Origin: an uncultured Collinsella sp.
GTDB taxonomy: Bacteria > Actinomycetota > Coriobacteriia > Coriobacteriales > Coriobacteriaceae
Length of the DNA: 15,093 bases
NCBI GenBank assembly: GCA_902496645.1
Contig: CABVBR010000036.1
Coordinates: 1-15,093 of the forward strand
Direction: 5' to 3'
This document shows, piece by piece, positions 1-8,033 of this stretch. A program made the translations under genes and the position numbers. A model generated the notes under the pieces. It was not told the origin of the DNA. It worked only from the letters and a program-made list of their open reading frames with translations, and ran no database searches. Positions within the stretch are counted from its first letter, which is position 1. The number at the start of each line of letters is the position of its first letter.

Positions 1-3000
1 CCACGCACTCTGTCCACAGCGCAATCGCAACAGGTCCGCTGCTCCTGCTCCTCTTTTTTCTGATCGGCTGCCTGGCCCCAGGGGCCGCACTCGCCGTCGA
101 CGGGAGTGACGCCCTTAATTTCCGCACCATAAGCGACGGTTGCGGCCCCTTCGGTGTCGGTAAATACGAGGCACAGGACACTTCGATTTCGTACTGCATG
201 AATCAAGACTGCCCCGGTCCCAGCAAGCCGGGAGGACCATGGCGCACATATGACCAGGGCTGGACATGGCTCGATGACGAATTTGCCGCCATCGTCTGTC
301 ACGGATACCCCTCCAGTACATCCTTTGGCGGCCACAATCTGTCGCCCGATCTCGCCCGTGCCGCCACCCAGATTGCCGTGTGGATGCTCAACGGAACCAC
401 GCGCGCCGACGGCACCTATTCGTATACAAATAGCAAGGGAGTTGCCAGGAGCGGTAGGTTTTACGAAAACGCCGAAGCCGTAGCGGCTGCACGTTGGCTC
501 TACGACAGCGCTAAGTCCGGATCCATTAAGGCGGCCCCACATCGAGCCAGGCGTTATCACGGACCGGTCTCGGGCGAGGGTCGACACCAGGACATGCTCT
601 ATGTTTTGCCCGCCGTCTCCGTATCTTTCCAAAAACAATCGTCCCAGGCTGACATCACCGCCGGTAACGGCACCTACAGACTCGGTGGCGCAACCTTCGA
701 TATCTTTGAAAGTGCGAGCGATGCACGTGTCGGCACTATCCAGATGGACGAAAACGGGCGTGCACAAGCAACGCTTTTGCCCAATACGGCATATTACCTG
801 GTCGAAACCAAAGCCCCGGCAGGCTATATCCCTCGAGGCGACCGAATAGCCTTCACCACACAAAACAGCGGCGGACATGTCACCGTCAACGAGCAGCCCG
901 GCACCATCACTTTGCGTATTGCAAAAATCGATGCCGCCACGGATGCCGGCGCCCAAGTTGGGGCGTCGCTTGCGGGCGCTGAGTTCACCTGCGTCTCGCA
1001 ATCAACTCCCGGCTGGACTCGCACCCTTACGACCGACGAAAACGGACGGGCGATCCTCAATGACGTTCCTCTGGGCACCTTTACCATCTATGAATCGAAA
1101 GCACCCGAGGGCTACCTGATTTCAAACGACTGTTGGAGCTACACCGTCGGTGCCGAGCAGCTCGGAGATACGGGCATCGTTGAGCTCGAGTGCCGTATTC
1201 CCAACACCCCCATCGCCTTTGACCTTGAAATCTCGAAGTTTAAGGACCATGGCGATAACGATGAGTCCGGCCTTGAGCAGCCGGCGGGAGGCGTCGTTTT
1301 TGAAGTTGTCAGCAATAGCTCCCAACAAGTCGTCGGCACGTTGACCACAAACGTTTACGGCTTTGCCTCCACCAAAGACCAGCCCGAAGCGTGGTTTGGA
1401 GCAGGCAAGCGACCCGCCGGCGCTCACGGTGCCATTCCCTACGACCGCGCGGGCTACACCGTTCGCGAGGTCGTAGAAACGGTCCCTGAAGGATTTAAGC
1501 AAGCAGGGGAATGGACCATCACGGCGGAGCAGACCGCAGACGGCGCCGAGCTTCAGTACATCATTGACAACCACGCCCTATCGACACACCTTCAAATCGT
1601 AAAGCGCGATGCTCAGACCGGCGGCACCGTACCACTTGCCGGCTTTACGTTCCAGCTGCTCGACAGCCACCACGAGCCCGTCTCGCAAACATGTTGGTAT
1701 CCGGCCCACAATGTAATGAATACCTTCACAACCGATACAACCGGCGCCGTCACGCTGCCCGAATCACTTAATCCCGGAACATACTACGTGCACGAGACAT
1801 CGGCCAAGGAACCGTATCTGCGCGGAGAAGACCTGGAGATAACGATTCCCGCCGACAGAAATCTGACACCGGTCGCCGTCGCCTCGTTCTATGACGACGT
1901 CGCAACCGGAAGCATCGAAATCATTAAGACGGATGCTGTAGATGGGCGCACCCTCGCTGGAGCCACGTTTGACATCCGCGCTAGCGGCGACATCGTGCGA
2001 ACCGACGACAGCATCGTCGCCCTGGATGGCGAAACCGTCGCCACCGTTACAACCGACGAACGGGGGTATGCGCGAGTCGACCATCTTTCGCTGGGATGCG
2101 GTACCGCCACCTACGAGGTCGTCGAGACACAAGCGCCCGAAGGCTATCTGCTCAACCCAACCCCATATACTGTGAAGTTGTCGTACGCTGACCAGCAAAC
2201 GCCCGTGATCGAAATGCACCTTGACGTTTCCAACGACTACACCAAGATCGATGTCTCCAAAGTCGACGCATGCGGAGGCCAGAAAGTGACAGGCGCCGAG
2301 CTTGTCCTCTGCGACTCCAATGGCAACGAAATCGATTCTTGGACTTCATCCGGCAAACCGCATCACATTGAGCACCTTTCACCCGGCACCTACACCCTGC
2401 GCGAAACGATGTCTCCGCGTACCTACGACCTTGCTGAAGAGATAACGTTTGAAGTAAAGGCCACGGGAGAAGTTCAAACCATAGCCATGAAGGATGCCCC
2501 CATCGAGATCAGGGGAAGCGTCGATAAGCGCCAAGAGATTGCACAGCCAGTCACAAGCAAACTCGTTGCCAACGGCGACGGAAAAAACCGAGCCAAAGCA
2601 CGGGCCAATACGCAAGGTGCCTTCTCCTATACCATCGACGCCAAAAATGAGTCGAGCACCTGGGTCGACGAGTTGACCATCACCGACGACCTTGAGTGCG
2701 CCAAAGATGGCGCAGCGAAACTTGTTGCCGTTGAAACCCCTATTGCGGTCGGTGATCTAAACGGGCTGTGCAACGTGTGGTATCGAACGTCACCGGCAGG
2801 AACAAGCGATACGGAAAAGCAGGTCAATGCAACGCTTGACGACGGGCACAGCAATCCTTGGCTCGAAACGGAAGAGGTTACAAAGCTGCTGGGCGACGAT
2901 GTGCGTCTCGTCGATTACGACGGGTGGCACCTATGGAAAGCGGATATCCCGACGGCAGAGTCCGTCACGCTCGATACGAAAGATATCGATCTTACAGACG

Positions 3001-3419
3001 ACGCCGTCATCACGGGCATCCGTTTTGAATACGGTGCGGTAGCCGCCGACTTTACGACCAGAACCGAGGCGGGCTCTTGGACCCGGGATGACCTTAAAGA
3101 CGAACACGACGATCTTGACGATGCCAAGGCGGCCCTTAACTCGGATGCCCGAGGCGCAATCGTGCATATGCAGGCAACGTCATCCTATACGCCCCAAACC
3201 GCACTTGCCAACAGTGCACGCGTCGATCTTTGCCGCAACGGCGGTGGCGATAAACTCGAGGCGCATGATGAGGACCGCGTCATCCAACGATGTGTCCTGC
3301 CTCAGAACCTGCCGACAACGGGATCTGTTCCCATCGCCGCATGTATCACCGCGCTCCTGACCTCAGGCACTGCAGCCATATGGTTCGCTCGCCTTAGATC
3401 AGCCACAAGGAAGCGCTAG
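1..3419 (+). CDS. LPXTG-anchored thioester/Cna-B (SpaA-like) adhesin, 5' partial
   Basis: This is a surface adhesin whose start codon lies left of the window. The frame is open from base 3, and the first ATG (198) is internal. Bases about 36-95 encode a hydrophobic signal-peptide core ending ALA|VD, so secretion is predicted. The next ~170 residues resemble a thioester domain: Tyr-Cys-Met-Asn (Cys codon 195-197) and Thr-Gln-Ile-Ala-Val-Trp (Gln codon 369-371) match the Cys and Gln motifs of that family, which bind host proteins covalently. Six Cna-B domains follow (about 610-890, 905-1205, 1210-1575, 1578-1905, 1908-2235, 2238-2510). Each has a Lys in its first strand, a Glu in a YxxxE-type motif (several read ETxAPxGY) and a terminal Asn/Asp, the triad for intramolecular isopeptide bonds. 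The region 2510-3290 is unassigned and faintly DUF11-like. The C-terminus is LPTTG, a membrane helix and RKR, so it is a sortase substrate. A non-anchored pilin role is less likely because no pilin-type motif was seen. Confidence 0.9.
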   Translation, partial: THSVHSAIATGPLLLLLFFLIGCLAPGAALAVDGSDALNFRTISDGCGPFGVGKYEAQDTSISYCMNQDCPGPSKPGGPWRTYDQGWTWLDDEFAAIVCHGYPSSTSFGGHNLSPDLARAATQIAVWMLNGTTRADGTYSYTNSKGVARSGRFYENAEAVAAARWLYDSAKSGSIKAAPHRARRYHGPVSGEGRHQDMLYVLPAVSVSFQKQSSQADITAGNGTYRLGGATFDIFESASDARVGTIQMDENGRAQATLLPNTAYYLVETKAPAGYIPRGDRIAFTTQNSGGHVTVNEQPGTITLRIAKIDAATDAGAQVGASLAGAEFTCVSQSTPGWTRTLTTDENGRAILNDVPLGTFTIYESKAPEGYLISNDCWSYTVGAEQLGDTGIVELECRIPNTPIAFDLEISKFKDHGDNDESGLEQPAGGVVFEVVSNSSQQVVGTLTTNVYGFASTKDQPEAWFGAGKRPAGAHGAIPYDRAGYTVREVVETVPEGFKQAGEWTITAEQTADGAELQYIIDNHALSTHLQIVKRDAQTGGTVPLAGFTFQLLDSHHEPVSQTCWYPAHNVMNTFTTDTTGAVTLPESLNPGTYYVHETSAKEPYLRGEDLEITIPADRNLTPVAVASFYDDVATGSIEIIKTDAVDGRTLAGATFDIRASGDIVRTDDSIVALDGETVATVTTDERGYARVDHLSLGCGTATYEVVETQAPEGYLLNPTPYTVKLSYADQQTPVIEMHLDVSNDYTKIDVSKVDACGGQKVTGAELVLCDSNGNEIDSWTSSGKPHHIEHLSPGTYTLRETMSPRTYDLAEEITFEVKATGEVQTIAMKDAPIEIRGSVDKRQEIAQPVTSKLVANGDGKNRAKARANTQGAFSYTIDAKNESSTWVDELTITDDLECAKDGAAKLVAVETPIAVGDLNGLCNVWYRTSPAGTSDTEKQVNATLDDGHSNPWLETEEVTKLLGDDVRLVDYDGWHLWKADIPTAESVTLDTKDIDLTDDAVITGIRFEYGAVAADFTTRTEAGSWTRDDLKDEHDDLDDAKAALNSDARGAIVHMQATSSYTPQTALANSARVDLCRNGGGDKLEAHDEDRVIQRCVLPQNLPTTGSVPIAACITALLTSGTAAIWFARLRSATRKR

Positions 3420-3426
3420 CACGATG

Positions 3427-3464
3427 AAAAAGCGGGCGAGCCAGTCTCCCGGCTCGTCCGCTTT
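3427..3464 (-). terminator. Rho-independent terminator, probably bidirectional
   Basis: Arms GCGGGCGAGCC and GGCTCGTCCGC pair over 11 positions with one non-Watson-Crick pair and an 8-base loop. Read on the minus strand, the stem is followed by TTTTT, a proper U-tract just after the stop of the small membrane protein gene. On the plus strand it follows the adhesin stop by a few bases and ends in a short CTTT, so it may also end that transcript less efficiently. Confidence 0.8.
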
Positions 3465-3484
3465 ACGCATAAACGATGAATCGG

Positions 3485-3703
3485 CTATTCAGCAGATGAC
3501 GAACCGCCATCGATGGCTGCCTGATCGGACTCGGAAATACCGTCGGCACCCAAACTTTGCTCTTGCTCCACCTCTTCGTTCATTGTTGTCTCGGGCGTCG
3601 AGCCCTTAACGCCAACGACATACGCGGCCCCAAAGCCCAATGCGATTGCGATCAGGGTCAAGATCAGATAGATGGGCCAATGGCGCTTGATGTACGAAAA
3701 CAC
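3485..3703 (-). CDS. small single-pass membrane protein, unknown function
   Basis: This encodes a 72-residue protein that I do not recognise. It has a short basic N-terminus (about residues 1-9), one strongly hydrophobic helix (about 10-32), and an acidic Glu/Ser/Asp-rich tail of about 40 residues that is probably disordered. The positive-inside rule would place the tail outside the cell. The start is GTG at 3703-3701, chosen because AAGGAG sits at 3714-3709 with a 5-base spacer and no ATG is suitably placed. It starts 22 bases after the stop of the M28-like gene and is followed by a strong terminator, so the two genes are probably co-transcribed. That suggests, but does not prove, that it works with the M28-like membrane protein. 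Confidence 0.75.
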   Translation of the reverse strand: MFSYIKRHWPIYLILTLIAIALGFGAAYVVGVKGSTPETTMNEEVEQEQSLGADGISESDQAAIDGGSSSAE

Positions 3704-3725
3704 GCTGACTCCTTAGCGGATCTGT

Positions 3726-6700
3726 CTACGAACGACGAATGACCTCGGTCACGACCTCGGACACCGTAGCGATATTGGTCGGATTGACGTTGTACGGCAG
3801 GTCATCCTCGGTGCGAGCGCAGGCAAGGCGCGGGCCGTCCACACCGGCGATCGTAAGGGCGCGACGGCTTGCCTCGAGCGCTGCGGATGCATCGGTTTTT
3901 GCATAGGGCATCTCGAACGCACCGCAGTCGACGTGGAACGACTTACACACCTTGCTGACAAGATTCATGATGCGGCGATCGCCCTTAAACAGCTGCTGCT
4001 CGCCCTCGACCGTTACCACCGAAAGCCTGCCGGCACCGATAGACTCGAGGTTGATGAAGAACACACCGCGGAGCTTGTCACGATGCGAGGCCAAAAACGC
4101 CCTCATGCCGGCGCCGTCGCAATCGGACGCGCCCGTTGCGACGAACCAGATATCGTGGCCGAGCAGCTCATCGTCACCCATGGAGGCAACGGCCGAGAGC
4201 ATATCCTCGGCAGAAGCACCATCGGAGGAGGTGGCGCCGCCCTTCCAACCGTCGTCGTCATCCTCGAAGTTATCCCACGAGCCAATGCCGCGGCCAGACT
4301 TCTTGGCATCGTAATCGTCCTCGACGCCCAGCCAGTCGCTCATGCTGTCCTGCTCGCTCTTCTTTTTGCGACCGAACAAGCCACCCAGGCCACGCTTCTG
4401 CGGCTTGGCGCCCGTCGAAGCAGGAGCCGAGATGGTCTCGAGCGGCTGTGCGCCCGAGGAAATGGGCATGGGGGTCGCGACCGGTGCCGATGTGGGCTCG
4501 GGGCCCTGCGCCGTCGCAAAGGGATCATTTGTCTGCGCCGAGGGATCGGGAAGATCGAACAGCGACGTGCGGGACGCGACGTTGGCCTGTTGCATCGAAG
4601 GCAGCGACGGATCGGGGACCGAGGCCAGCGGCGACGAAGAGGGCGCAGGCGCGGAGGCCGGATCGGGGATATTCATTTGCTGGCGCGGAGGCACCTGAGA
4701 CGAAATCTGCGCCATGAGGGAGTCAACTGTCTCGTCCTGCGTGGGAGCGACATTGGCCACCGTGGCACCGGGGTCGCTCGGTACGGGCATGGTAAAGATC
4801 TGCGTAGAATAAGGCCTGGACTCATCCGTCTTAGGAGCCTCGTCAATCGCAGGGGACTCCTGCTCCATAGCAGGAGCCTCGACCTGCTCGGGTGCGCTGG
4901 CCTCAACGGAATCGGCCTCGTCGGCAACCGAATCATCGGCGGCGTCCTGGGCATCATCGGAGATGGGAAGGGGCTCGGCAATTGCGGTGCCCTGCTTCTC
5001 AAACGTCATCGTGGCATCAAATGACATGGTGCTATCAACCGGCTGCTGCGCATCAAAGGACGTCGTGGCGTCGGCGACATCGACAGGCTCCGACTGCTCG
5101 GCCTCGCTCTGCTCGAACTCCTGTGCCGCACGCTCACGCTCGGCCTCGGCGGCCTGCTGCTGGGCGATGGCCTCCCGCTCGGCGGCCTCGCGGGCAGCGG
5201 CGCGCTTTTCCTCAAAGTCATCGACGAACTTCTTGCCCTTCGCAAAGGCACCCTTAAAGAAGCTAGAAGCGCTGGCACCAATCGAGGAGAACGCGGAAGC
5301 GATATCGGCATGGGGAGTTGTCGAGGGAATCTCGGCCGAGAAATCGGTGTCACTCTCATAGGACACGCGCTGCGGATACTCGTCATAGTCTTCGTCGGCG
5401 GTCTCGTCTTCAACCTGTGCCGGAGCGGCAGGCGCCAGAATATCCAGACCGGCTGCAGAATCGGGCACGGGCTTTGCGTCAGACTCCGCGGCAGCAACAG
5501 GGGCAGCGACCGGCTCGGCGGGAGCAACAGCCGTATTCGCCGCGGGCGCAGGCTCCTGTGCAACGGGAGCAGGCTCCGGCTCAAACGTCGGCTCCTCGCC
5601 CTCTTCGTAATCAAGCGTGCAGGACTCGGGCAGCATGCCAAGCGCACGGATGGCATCCGAACCAAAGCGGATATTGCCAGCGGCATTGCGATAGAGTTTG
5701 GGCTTGGGCTCGGCAACTTCGACCACCACGGGCTCCTCCGCCGGCTCGGTGGTGGACTTTTCCTCGGTGGACACTTCGGCCTGGGCAGTCTGGTCTTGAG
5801 CCTCGGGCGCGATAACGCCGATCAGCGTCTCGTCGGCAGAGGCACCCTCAAAACCATCGATCTGCCCATCAAAAGCCTCTTCCTGCTCGGGCACATCGTC
5901 AGGCGCCACCGGCTGGCCAAACTCGTCCTCGTCGTAGGAAGGTTCCTCATATTCAATGGTGTTGCCGTAGTCGTTTTGCTGCTGGGCCGCGGCATACTCG
6001 GCCGCCGCGCGCGCCATTTCCTCGGCGCGACGCTTCTGCTCGCCGAAATAGGTATCGAATGGAATGTCGTCGGGGAACTCGTTTTCGCCCTGATAGGGGG
6101 CAACGTTGTCCATGACACCGAGCATGGCGGCAACAGAGGACTTGTTGCACACCGCGCCAGACGTGTAGGGAAGCACAAAACGGTTGGAGATGATATTGGC
6201 GGCGTTGGCCAGTGCCACAAGGGAGGCCAGAATCGCAACAACCCACAGCAGTACCTTGAGCACGCCGGGAAGCGGCAGGATACGCAGGATGGCGACAGCC
6301 GCGGGTGCGACCGTGGCGACAGGCAGGAGCTTGACGATAAGCGCGCGATACGGAGCGTAGGGCTCGCGAGCAAGGAGCTCGGCGCGGGGAGAATCATAGT
6401 GCGCCACCACGACGACCGGGCGGTTGCGCGGAGACGCAAGCGGGCCCGAGGCCTTGTGATAGGCGATGACATTTTGGCTCACACCGGTCTTCCCCAGGCG
6501 CGAAACCACGGGATGCCCCGTGCGCTCGAGCACATAGAGCACGGCACCGACAATGGCCAGCAAGGTGCCGACCAAGCCGATACCGCCGCCGATGCCCATC
6601 AGCAGGGCGCCGGCAAACGCCAGAATACCGGTAACGGCAAGCGCCAGCCTGCTGGGCGCGGGAGCATTAAATTCCTGCACCTCGGGGTCAAAGCCGTGGT

Positions 6701-6812
6701 TGCGGAAAATCTGAGCGATATCCTCGGCAGCCAGGCGCTCTTCTTCACTGCACGCCGGCGTAATGCCGGTGTTCTGCAGCAGGTGGTTAATATAGTTCTG
6801 GGTGTTCGCCAT
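3726..6812 (-). CDS. membrane-embedded M28-peptidase-like protein, split and probably catalytically degenerate
   Basis: A protein of 1028 residues counted from ATG 6812-6810. The longer reading from 6962 was rejected because GGAG lies 5 bases before this ATG. Residues 1-50 look like the M28 lead-in. Hydrophobic helices at about 55-95 and 150-205 flank His138-Tyr-Asp140, the HxD metal motif. At 219-230 the usual GAxDNASGVA is replaced by GAVCNKSSVA (Cys222 in the Asp position). An insertion of about 630 residues follows, rich in Glu, Pro, Ala and Ser. It includes an Arg/Glu/Ala-rich helical segment (nt 5098-5228) and a basic GRKKK patch. The M28 fold resumes near residue 880 with WFVATGASDCDG, where Ser896-Asp897 replaces the Glu-Glu pair, then INLESIG (Glu923 for Asp), and Asn1008 where His is expected. 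By this by-eye alignment most zinc ligands are lost, so I infer a pseudo-enzyme or scaffold. The fold call is moderately sure; the function is unknown. Confidence 0.8.
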   Translation of the reverse strand: MANTQNYINHLLQNTGITPACSEEERLAAEDIAQIFRNHGFDPEVQEFNAPAPSRLALAVTGILAFAGALLMGIGGGIGLVGTLLAIVGAVLYVLERTGHPVVSRLGKTGVSQNVIAYHKASGPLASPRNRPVVVVAHYDSPRAELLAREPYAPYRALIVKLLPVATVAPAAVAILRILPLPGVLKVLLWVVAILASLVALANAANIISNRFVLPYTSGAVCNKSSVAAMLGVMDNVAPYQGENEFPDDIPFDTYFGEQKRRAEEMARAAAEYAAAQQQNDYGNTIEYEEPSYDEDEFGQPVAPDDVPEQEEAFDGQIDGFEGASADETLIGVIAPEAQDQTAQAEVSTEEKSTTEPAEEPVVVEVAEPKPKLYRNAAGNIRFGSDAIRALGMLPESCTLDYEEGEEPTFEPEPAPVAQEPAPAANTAVAPAEPVAAPVAAAESDAKPVPDSAAGLDILAPAAPAQVEDETADEDYDEYPQRVSYESDTDFSAEIPSTTPHADIASAFSSIGASASSFFKGAFAKGKKFVDDFEEKRAAAREAAEREAIAQQQAAEAERERAAQEFEQSEAEQSEPVDVADATTSFDAQQPVDSTMSFDATMTFEKQGTAIAEPLPISDDAQDAADDSVADEADSVEASAPEQVEAPAMEQESPAIDEAPKTDESRPYSTQIFTMPVPSDPGATVANVAPTQDETVDSLMAQISSQVPPRQQMNIPDPASAPAPSSSPLASVPDPSLPSMQQANVASRTSLFDLPDPSAQTNDPFATAQGPEPTSAPVATPMPISSGAQPLETISAPASTGAKPQKRGLGGLFGRKKKSEQDSMSDWLGVEDDYDAKKSGRGIGSWDNFEDDDDGWKGGATSSDGASAEDMLSAVASMGDDELLGHDIWFVATGASDCDGAGMRAFLASHRDKLRGVFFINLESIGAGRLSVVTVEGEQQLFKGDRRIMNLVSKVCKSFHVDCGAFEMPYAKTDASAALEASRRALTIAGVDGPRLACARTEDDLPYNVNPTNIATVSEVVTEVIRRS

Positions 6813-7010
6813 GTGCGCTCCACATCCATAATCCGACAAATAGGCCCAATGCATGCACATTAGAACCGTATATAGTCGAAAGTATACCCCGAGCGAGCGC
6901 AAACGACCGAATTCGGGCCATCTTAACGCCGTGAGCGGACAGGGATATAGCCTAATCTCCATATCGGACTAAAATCATGGCATCAAACGACCTTCTCATG
7001 CGAGGATTCT
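6813..7010. promoter_or_regulatory. divergent intergenic region between the M28-like gene and the WYL operon
   Basis: These 198 bases are more AT-rich than the flanking genes and contain the start regions of both divergent units. On the plus strand TTAACG (6923-6928) and TATAGC (6946-6951) are 17 bases apart, a plausible -35/-10 for the WYL genes. On the minus strand TATACT and TATATA near 6870-6890 are candidate -10 elements for the M28-like gene, without a convincing -35. No clear operator repeat was seen. Confidence 0.4.
6818..6821 (-). promoter_or_regulatory. ribosome binding site that sets the M28-like start
   Basis: GGAG is 5 bases upstream of ATG 6812-6810 on the minus strand. It decides the start against the longer in-frame reading that begins at 6962, where most of the intergenic region would be coding. 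Confidence 0.65.
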
Positions 7011-8033
7011 ATGACGGCAAGCGACGCGACCGCGACAATTAAAAAGGGGGCAACCGAGCTCGGTTTCGATAAAACGGCTCAGCGCATCCTCAACCTTTTC
7101 TTTGTACTCAACAGTTCTCCCGAACCGCTGACGACCGAGCAAATCGTCCTGGATTCCGATTTGGGATACGGCTCGGGCAATATCGACTCAGACAAGCGCA
7201 AGTTCCGCCGCGATCGCGACAAGCTGCTCGAACGCGGCATTGTTATCAGGGAGGTTCGTGCTGCCGGAGCGCAGGAAACCGAGGAGAGCGCGTGGACGAT
7301 CGACCGCGAGCACACGTTTGCCGCTGGCGGTCTCATCACCGCAGACGATGCCGACATCCTGCTCGATGCCATCGACCAGACGCTCGCGGCAGGCTCATCC
7401 GCCTTTGCCGCGCCGCTTGCCGACATTCGCTCCAAGATTGCCTACCTCACCGGCATGTCGACGACAGGAGAGGTACCGATCCGCCGCTCTCCCGCCGTCG
7501 ATGCGGTATGGAGTGCCTTTGCCGAGCGTTGCGCGCTGCGCTTTTTGTATCAAAACGGACGCGGTGAACAACGCGAGCGGACCGTTTGCGTCTACGGCAT
7601 GTTCGAGCGCGAGGGTACGGCATACTTCTGCGGCCTCGACAATGCCACCGGCAATATCAGAACATTCCGCTGCGACCGCATCATTCGCGCCTGGAGACCT
7701 TCGAAAGCCTACGCCATTCCTGCGGATTTCAACCTCAACGATTACTTATTCTTTGAGTTCGATTTTGCCGACCGCCCACCCGTTGCGGCTACGTTCTCGT
7801 TTGCGCGTGAAGCGCGGGCCGATATGATCAGCGGTCTCACGCGCGGACGAGGCGAACTCATGCGCACCGAAGCAGGTTGGACATGGACCGTTGACGTGCG
7901 CGACTTTGAAGCCGCAGCCTCGTTTTGCATGGCCCATGCCATGGATGGCATGAGGCCCGTCGCCCCCGATTCTCTCAAGCGGGCGTGGAATCACCTCATC
8001 GAAAGGACGGTGCACGAGCATGCCCGTGCGTAA
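7011..8033 (+). CDS. WYL-domain transcriptional regulator, PafB-like
   Basis: A 340-residue DNA-binding regulator. The N-terminal ~85 residues look like a winged helix-turn-helix: TAQRILNLFFVLNSS, then LTTEQIV, and a segment DKRKFRRDRDKLLERGI typical of WYL regulators. The WYL ligand-sensing domain lies about residues 165-250 and contains the closing pattern IRTFRCDRI; the namesake Trp-Tyr-Leu is AYF here. A WCX-like C-terminal extension follows. The start is ATG 7011 with GAGGA 5 bases upstream (7002-7006). The stop overlaps the next gene, a second WYL protein, by 14 bases. In actinobacteria such adjacent pairs (PafB/PafC) form heterodimers that activate the mitomycin-type, RecA-independent DNA-damage response. 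That role is inferred here from pairing and architecture. No proteasome/Pup genes lie nearby, unlike in mycobacteria. Confidence 0.82.
   Translation: MTASDATATIKKGATELGFDKTAQRILNLFFVLNSSPEPLTTEQIVLDSDLGYGSGNIDSDKRKFRRDRDKLLERGIVIREVRAAGAQETEESAWTIDREHTFAAGGLITADDADILLDAIDQTLAAGSSAFAAPLADIRSKIAYLTGMSTTGEVPIRRSPAVDAVWSAFAERCALRFLYQNGRGEQRERTVCVYGMFEREGTAYFCGLDNATGNIRTFRCDRIIRAWRPSKAYAIPADFNLNDYLFFEFDFADRPPVAATFSFAREARADMISGLTRGRGELMRTEAGWTWTVDVRDFEAAASFCMAHAMDGMRPVAPDSLKRAWNHLIERTVHEHARA

Noticed and set aside
11..19. DnaA-box-like TCTGTCCACA at the left edge
   Set aside because: It is coding sequence for the adhesin leader, differs from the TTATCCACA consensus, and has no companion boxes.
198..3419. 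Adhesin starting at ATG 198
   Set aside because: The frame is open upstream and encodes a signal peptide and the likely thioester Cys, so the true start is beyond the left edge.
3933..5024. A 363-codon plus-strand frame inside the M28-like insertion
   Set aside because: Arg-rich low-complexity translation antisense to the insertion, with no motif. The sense frame has the ribosome binding site and the M28 halves at both ends.
5310..6863. A 517-codon plus-strand open frame opposite the M28-like gene
   Set aside because: It lies entirely antisense to a recognisable gene or its leader, is very rich in Arg and Gly, has no domain, and reflects the absence of stops on the antisense strand of GC-rich DNA.
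3726..6962. Long N-terminal extension of the M28-like protein from 6962
   Set aside because: The extra 50 residues have no family similarity and would fill the divergent promoter region; GGAG before ATG 6812 supports the shorter form.
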